Shown: piece after piece, positions 61,060 to 64,000 of the stretch
How the letters are laid out: the number at the start of each line of letters is the position of its first letter
How positions within the stretch are numbered: position 1 is the stretch's first letter
From: Paenibacillus roseus
Lineage (GTDB): Bacteria > Bacillota > Bacilli > Paenibacillales > Paenibacillaceae
DNA: 64,000 nucleotides
Direction: 5' to 3'
Assembly (NCBI RefSeq): GCF_016424485.1
Contig: NZ_JAELUP010000001.1
Location: 1 to 64,000, forward strand
Made by a program: the position numbers and the translations under genes
The notes under the pieces: model-generated
What the model was told of the DNA's origin: nothing
Databases searched by the model: none
What the model saw: the letters and a program-made list of their open reading frames with translations, nothing else

Positions 61060-61776
61060 TCAGCCTGTAAATTCCTGTACCCATGTATTGTTGTAGTAGC
61101 CGATTCCGATATTGGTGAAACTGGTATTCAGAATATTTGCGCGGTGGCCGGGGCTGTTCATCCACTGGCTCATAACTTCCTGCGGGCTTGTCTGGCCTTT
61201 GGCGATGTTTTCTCCGGCTGAGCTATAGGAAACCCCATATGATTTCATCATATCGAACGGGGAACCGTAGGTTGGAGACTGGTGATCAAAGTAATTATTG
61301 TCATACAAATCCTTCGCTTTGTCGAAAGCGACTTTATCCAGTTGATTGTCCGCCGAAAGAGTATTCAGGCCGGCTTTGGACCGTTCCTGATTAACCAAAT
61401 CCAGCACCTGTTTGAGATAGGAGGAAGAATCGGCAGTCTGCTCGGGGCTAGCCGCCTGATTCGGTTGGTTGGAAGGTGTGCCAGGAACGGCTGGATTCGT
61501 TGGGTTTGATCCAGGCAGACCATTGTCGCCCACAATAAAATCAAACGGATTATTGTTGCTGCCGGGAGCTTGTTTTATTTTAACCGTGGCTTTCCGGGTA
61601 TTGGGCAGCGTAATCGATGACGCTTGGGTCAAGTGCGTTTTTGCGTTGCGGGTGAGATGGCGAGATTTGGTTGCGGTTTGGTTTGTTTTAGTTTTTATGG
61701 GCTGACTTTCTTTATTCTGGCTCGAACAGCCTGCTGCAAGCAATAACACTGCTGCAATAATGATCAGTTTTTTCAA
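61060..61776 (-). CDS. CAP/SCP-domain lipoprotein, YkwD-like
   Basis: The 238-residue protein has a lipoprotein signal (MKKLIIIAAVLLLAAGCSSQ, lipobox LAAGC), a low-complexity Thr/Pro/Asn-rich linker (about 25-115) and a CAP (SCP/PR1) domain (LDLVNQERSKAGLNTLSADN, HQSPTYGSPFDMM, AGENIAKGQTSPQEVMSQWM, SPGHRANILN). It is anchored outside the membrane. The bacterial CAP family function is unclear; relatives such as YkwD are spore or cell-wall proteins. The gene is alone on this strand. Confidence 0.93.
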   Translation of the reverse strand: MKKLIIIAAVLLLAAGCSSQNKESQPIKTKTNQTATKSRHLTRNAKTHLTQASSITLPNTRKATVKIKQAPGSNNNPFDFIVGDNGLPGSNPTNPAVPGTPSNQPNQAASPEQTADSSSYLKQVLDLVNQERSKAGLNTLSADNQLDKVAFDKAKDLYDNNYFDHQSPTYGSPFDMMKSYGVSYSSAGENIAKGQTSPQEVMSQWMNSPGHRANILNTSFTNIGIGYYNNTWVQEFTG

Positions 61777-61903
61777 TGGTAGTCCCCCCTAATCGTTTCT
61801 TAAAGTATCGGACAAAGTGTTTGCATCCAAGCATTAGATTATGCATAGTCTGAATTTTGCAATCGTCAAACCCATATTGAATGTTGAATTTAAGAACAAA
61901 AAC

Positions 61904-61960
61904 GCACTCCTACAAATTTTATTGGATTCGTACGATCCAATGAAATTTGTAGGAGTGCGC
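61904..61960 (-). terminator. Long-stem terminator of the MFS gene
   Basis: CGCACTCCTACAAATTT pairs with AAATTTGTAGGAGTGCG and an inner ATTGGAT/ATCCAAT stem; on the minus strand a T-rich tail follows. Confidence 0.88.
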
Positions 61961-61983
61961 TTCGTACTGCGGCTTTTATTTTC

Positions 61984-63192
61984 CTATACATGCTCCTTGG
62001 CAGGTGCCGGCTTATAGGCCGAAAGCAATATTTTATAACCTAAAAGCGAGATCACAAGTGCAAGTACGCCTGCTGCAATCGCAACGGAAAATCCGCTCTG
62101 AACACTGATAGTATCGATCACCCAACCAGCTACAGCCGAGCCGGAGGCGACTCCGATCCCCAAGCCGGTAGTTGCCCAAGTCATTCCTTCGGTCAATTGA
62201 TGACTAGGTACAATTTTTTCAATCAATCCCATAGTAATAATCATGGTTGGGGCTACCGTCAAGCCGGAGAAGAAGACGATGAGCGCAAGTTTTGTCATAC
62301 TGTCAACCAGAAGCAGCGGCAGCAAGGTTAATGTCATAAGTGCAACGCCAGTAAGAAACTGGCGCTGAAGCGTCTGCTTAATTTTCAACAGTCCAAATAC
62401 CAAGCCTGCTAGACAGGAGCCTGTGGCGTAGATGGCTAACACATAGCTTGCCCCAACTTTATAGCCTTGGTACTCGGCAAAAGCTACGGTCACGACATCG
62501 ACCGTACTAAAAATAATCCCGATCGCAACAAAGGTAAACGCGAGCATGCGTATCGATCCGAGCCTGAGGACGGAGCCGCTTTCCCCAGTAAGCTGCGGAC
62601 GAATGGCGGGTTCACTGCTCTTTTGTCTGGTGAAGAGCAATATTCCGGTGATTAGAAATAGGCAAGCAGCCAGAGGACCGGCTTCAGGAAACACCGATAC
62701 ACTTAGGCCGACGGAAAGAATTGGGCCGATAATGAAACATATTTCATCAAGCACGGACTCAAAGGAAAAAGCCGTATGCAGTTTTGGCGAGCCTCTGTAC
62801 AGCTCCGTCCATCGGGCGCGAACCATGGCCGGCATACTGGGCATGCATCCGGCAAACAAAGCGCATATAAATAAAGTCCAATCCGGTGCGCCAAATCTGG
62901 CAAGCAACAGCAAAGCGCCAATGGAAGCCGCACTCACCATCCCCGCGGGGAGCAAGACTCTAGATTGACCTAGCCGGTCGACCAACCGTGATAATTGGGG
63001 CGAAATTAAAGCTGTTGCCAGTGCGAATACCGCAGCAATCGCTCCGGCAAGACCATAGCCGCCGCGCATTTGGGAGAGCATCGTGACAAGCCCGATACTG
63101 GTCATGGAGATTGGCATTCTGGCGACAAAACCGGCCGCTGAGAATAGCTTGGAGCCGGGGGGCGTAAAAATGTCTTGATAAGCCTTAAACAT
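61984..63192 (-). CDS. MFS transporter
   Basis: The 402-residue protein has 12 membrane segments, the loop motif LSRLVDRLGQSRVLLPAG (about 68-85) and the opening FSAAGFVARMPISMTSIGLV. MGLIEKIVPSHQLTEGMTWA in the second half is typical of this branch. The ATG at 63192 has GAGGAGG six bases upstream. It is divergent from a TetR gene with operator-like palindromes between, so it is probably repressed by that regulator. Substrate unknown. Confidence 0.93.
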   Translation of the reverse strand: MFKAYQDIFTPPGSKLFSAAGFVARMPISMTSIGLVTMLSQMRGGYGLAGAIAAVFALATALISPQLSRLVDRLGQSRVLLPAGMVSAASIGALLLLARFGAPDWTLFICALFAGCMPSMPAMVRARWTELYRGSPKLHTAFSFESVLDEICFIIGPILSVGLSVSVFPEAGPLAACLFLITGILLFTRQKSSEPAIRPQLTGESGSVLRLGSIRMLAFTFVAIGIIFSTVDVVTVAFAEYQGYKVGASYVLAIYATGSCLAGLVFGLLKIKQTLQRQFLTGVALMTLTLLPLLLVDSMTKLALIVFFSGLTVAPTMIITMGLIEKIVPSHQLTEGMTWATTGLGIGVASGSAVAGWVIDTISVQSGFSVAIAAGVLALVISLLGYKILLSAYKPAPAKEHV

Positions 63193-63231
63193 AAACATCC
63201 TCCTCAAGAAGCAAAAAGAAAAGCGTATACA

Positions 63232-63285
63232 TTGACATACGCTATGTATCCAGATAAAATCATATTACACATACGACACGTATGT
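63232..63285. promoter_or_regulatory. Paired TetR-type operators between divergent genes
   Basis: ACATA-CGC-TATGT (63235-63247) and ACATACG-ACA-CGTATGT (63269-63285) are two related palindromes in the 120-base gap between the MFS and tetR genes, both preceded or followed by TTGACAT-like bases. Confidence 0.78.
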
Positions 63286-63313
63286 CAATGAACACTTTAA
63301 CCAGGAGGAGCCT

Positions 63314-63910
63314 ATGACTCGAAAAGCGAGAATGGATATGATAGCTGAAACGCGATCCAAGCTGATTGGCGCTGCAAGACAAGCCTTCGGAGCTTACGGA
63401 TATGCCAATACTTCAATGGATGAATTAACAGCATCCGTAGGTTTGACACGCGGGGCCTTGTATCATCATTTTGGCGATAAAAAGGGTTTGCTCGCTGCTG
63501 TTGTAGAAGAGATTGATCTTGAAATGGATGATAGACTGGACAAAATTTCAAAATCGGCGGTCAATCTTTGGGAAGGTTTTACAAGCTGTTGCCACGCTTA
63601 TATTCAGATGGCGCTCGAACCTGAAATCCAGCGGATTCTCCTCCGGGATGCGCCTTCCGTACTCGGCGCCGGGTATGTTCAGGCTTACGAATTGAGTTGT
63701 GTCAAATCGATCGCTCACATGCTGCAACTGCTGATGGATGATGGAATTATAATTTCTACGGACAGTGAGGCATTGGCAAGATTAATTAACGGCGGTTTAA
63801 TGAGTACGGTCTTCTGGCTTGCGAATTCCGAAGACGTCCAAAGCAGTCTGGAAGCAGCGCTGAATAGTCTGTCTGTGTTGCTGAACGGAATGATTGTAGC
63901 TCAAGCCTAA
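63314..63910 (+). CDS. TetR-family transcriptional regulator
   Basis: The 198-residue regulator has the TetR HTH in GYANTSMDELTASVGLTRGA (about 29-48) followed by LYHHFGDKKGLLAAVV, and an all-helical ligand-binding C-terminal part. The ATG has AGGAGG seven bases upstream. It is divergent from the MFS transporter at 61984-63192 and shares its promoter region with two palindromic sites, the usual repressor-pump arrangement. Confidence 0.94.
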   Translation: MTRKARMDMIAETRSKLIGAARQAFGAYGYANTSMDELTASVGLTRGALYHHFGDKKGLLAAVVEEIDLEMDDRLDKISKSAVNLWEGFTSCCHAYIQMALEPEIQRILLRDAPSVLGAGYVQAYELSCVKSIAHMLQLLMDDGIIISTDSEALARLINGGLMSTVFWLANSEDVQSSLEAALNSLSVLLNGMIVAQA

Positions 63911-64000
63911 ACTCCACAAGTCACGCCTTCATATCTCCTTCTTTACGATCATCTTTGCAAAATGCCCCCGACGTTTCACCCAGATTCCATGCAGTCCCAA

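Overview
The window looks like a chromosomal segment of a spore-forming, low-to-mid GC Gram-positive bacterium, most likely Paenibacillus or a close relative. This is inferred from the strong AGGAGG-type ribosome sites, a Tyr T-box leader, a YesM/YesN-type two-component pair next to a sugar ABC importer, a YheC/YheD-type ATP-grasp protein and the general gene style. No 16S rRNA or other definitive marker is present.

Left end (1-5190). A minus-strand operon runs PEP mutase, phosphonopyruvate decarboxylase, 2-aminoethylphosphonate (AEP) transaminase, ATP-grasp ligase. The first three convert phosphoenolpyruvate to AEP. The ATP-grasp protein could join AEP to something else. A partial gene of unknown function lies beyond the operon terminator.

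Defence island (about 7080-13400). An intact tRNA-Ala(GGC) gene at the right edge and a decayed copy of its 3' part at the left edge bracket a minus-strand set: a small unknown gene, a cytosine-5 methyltransferase, a DUF4928 protein (probable restriction enzyme), an AIPR abortive-infection-type protein and a doubly frameshifted vsr. A 376-residue unknown protein lies between this set and the tRNA. No integrase is visible. On both sides sit ~215-bp palindromic MITEs broken at the same internal position by an IS110-family element. The right-hand one was broken again by two inverted IS3-type elements.

Backbone (16.1-33.5 kb). This holds a YtrA-like GntR/ABC operon with a perfect operator, a Mef-like MFS pump, a NERD-helicase, a FAD amine oxidase, class I fructose-bisphosphate aldolase, a small P-loop protein, T-box plus tyrS, a VanY/VanR/VanS-like trio, and a 7TM histidine kinase followed by a receiver-BTAD regulator.

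Mobile-element graveyard (33.6-41.4 kb). An IS3-family transposase is interrupted by a full group II intron with its reverse transcriptase. A lipoprotein gene has the IS end as its 3' end, a truncated paralogue of that lipoprotein lies further on, and there is IS4 transposase debris, a possible domain V remnant and one intact secreted protein.

Right part (41.4-64 kb). Several small regulator-target modules have recognisable operators: ArsR with a luciferase-like oxidoreductase and an MFS pump; MerR with an SDR dehydrogenase (19-bp spacer promoter); MarR with an NmrA-type quinone reductase; TetR with a divergent MFS pump. Also present are cysJI sulfite reductase, a DUF3817-MFS fusion, and a locus for oligosaccharide use (YesM/YesN-like sensor and regulator, lipoprotein binding protein, two permeases, intracellular GH5), followed by a CAP-domain lipoprotein.
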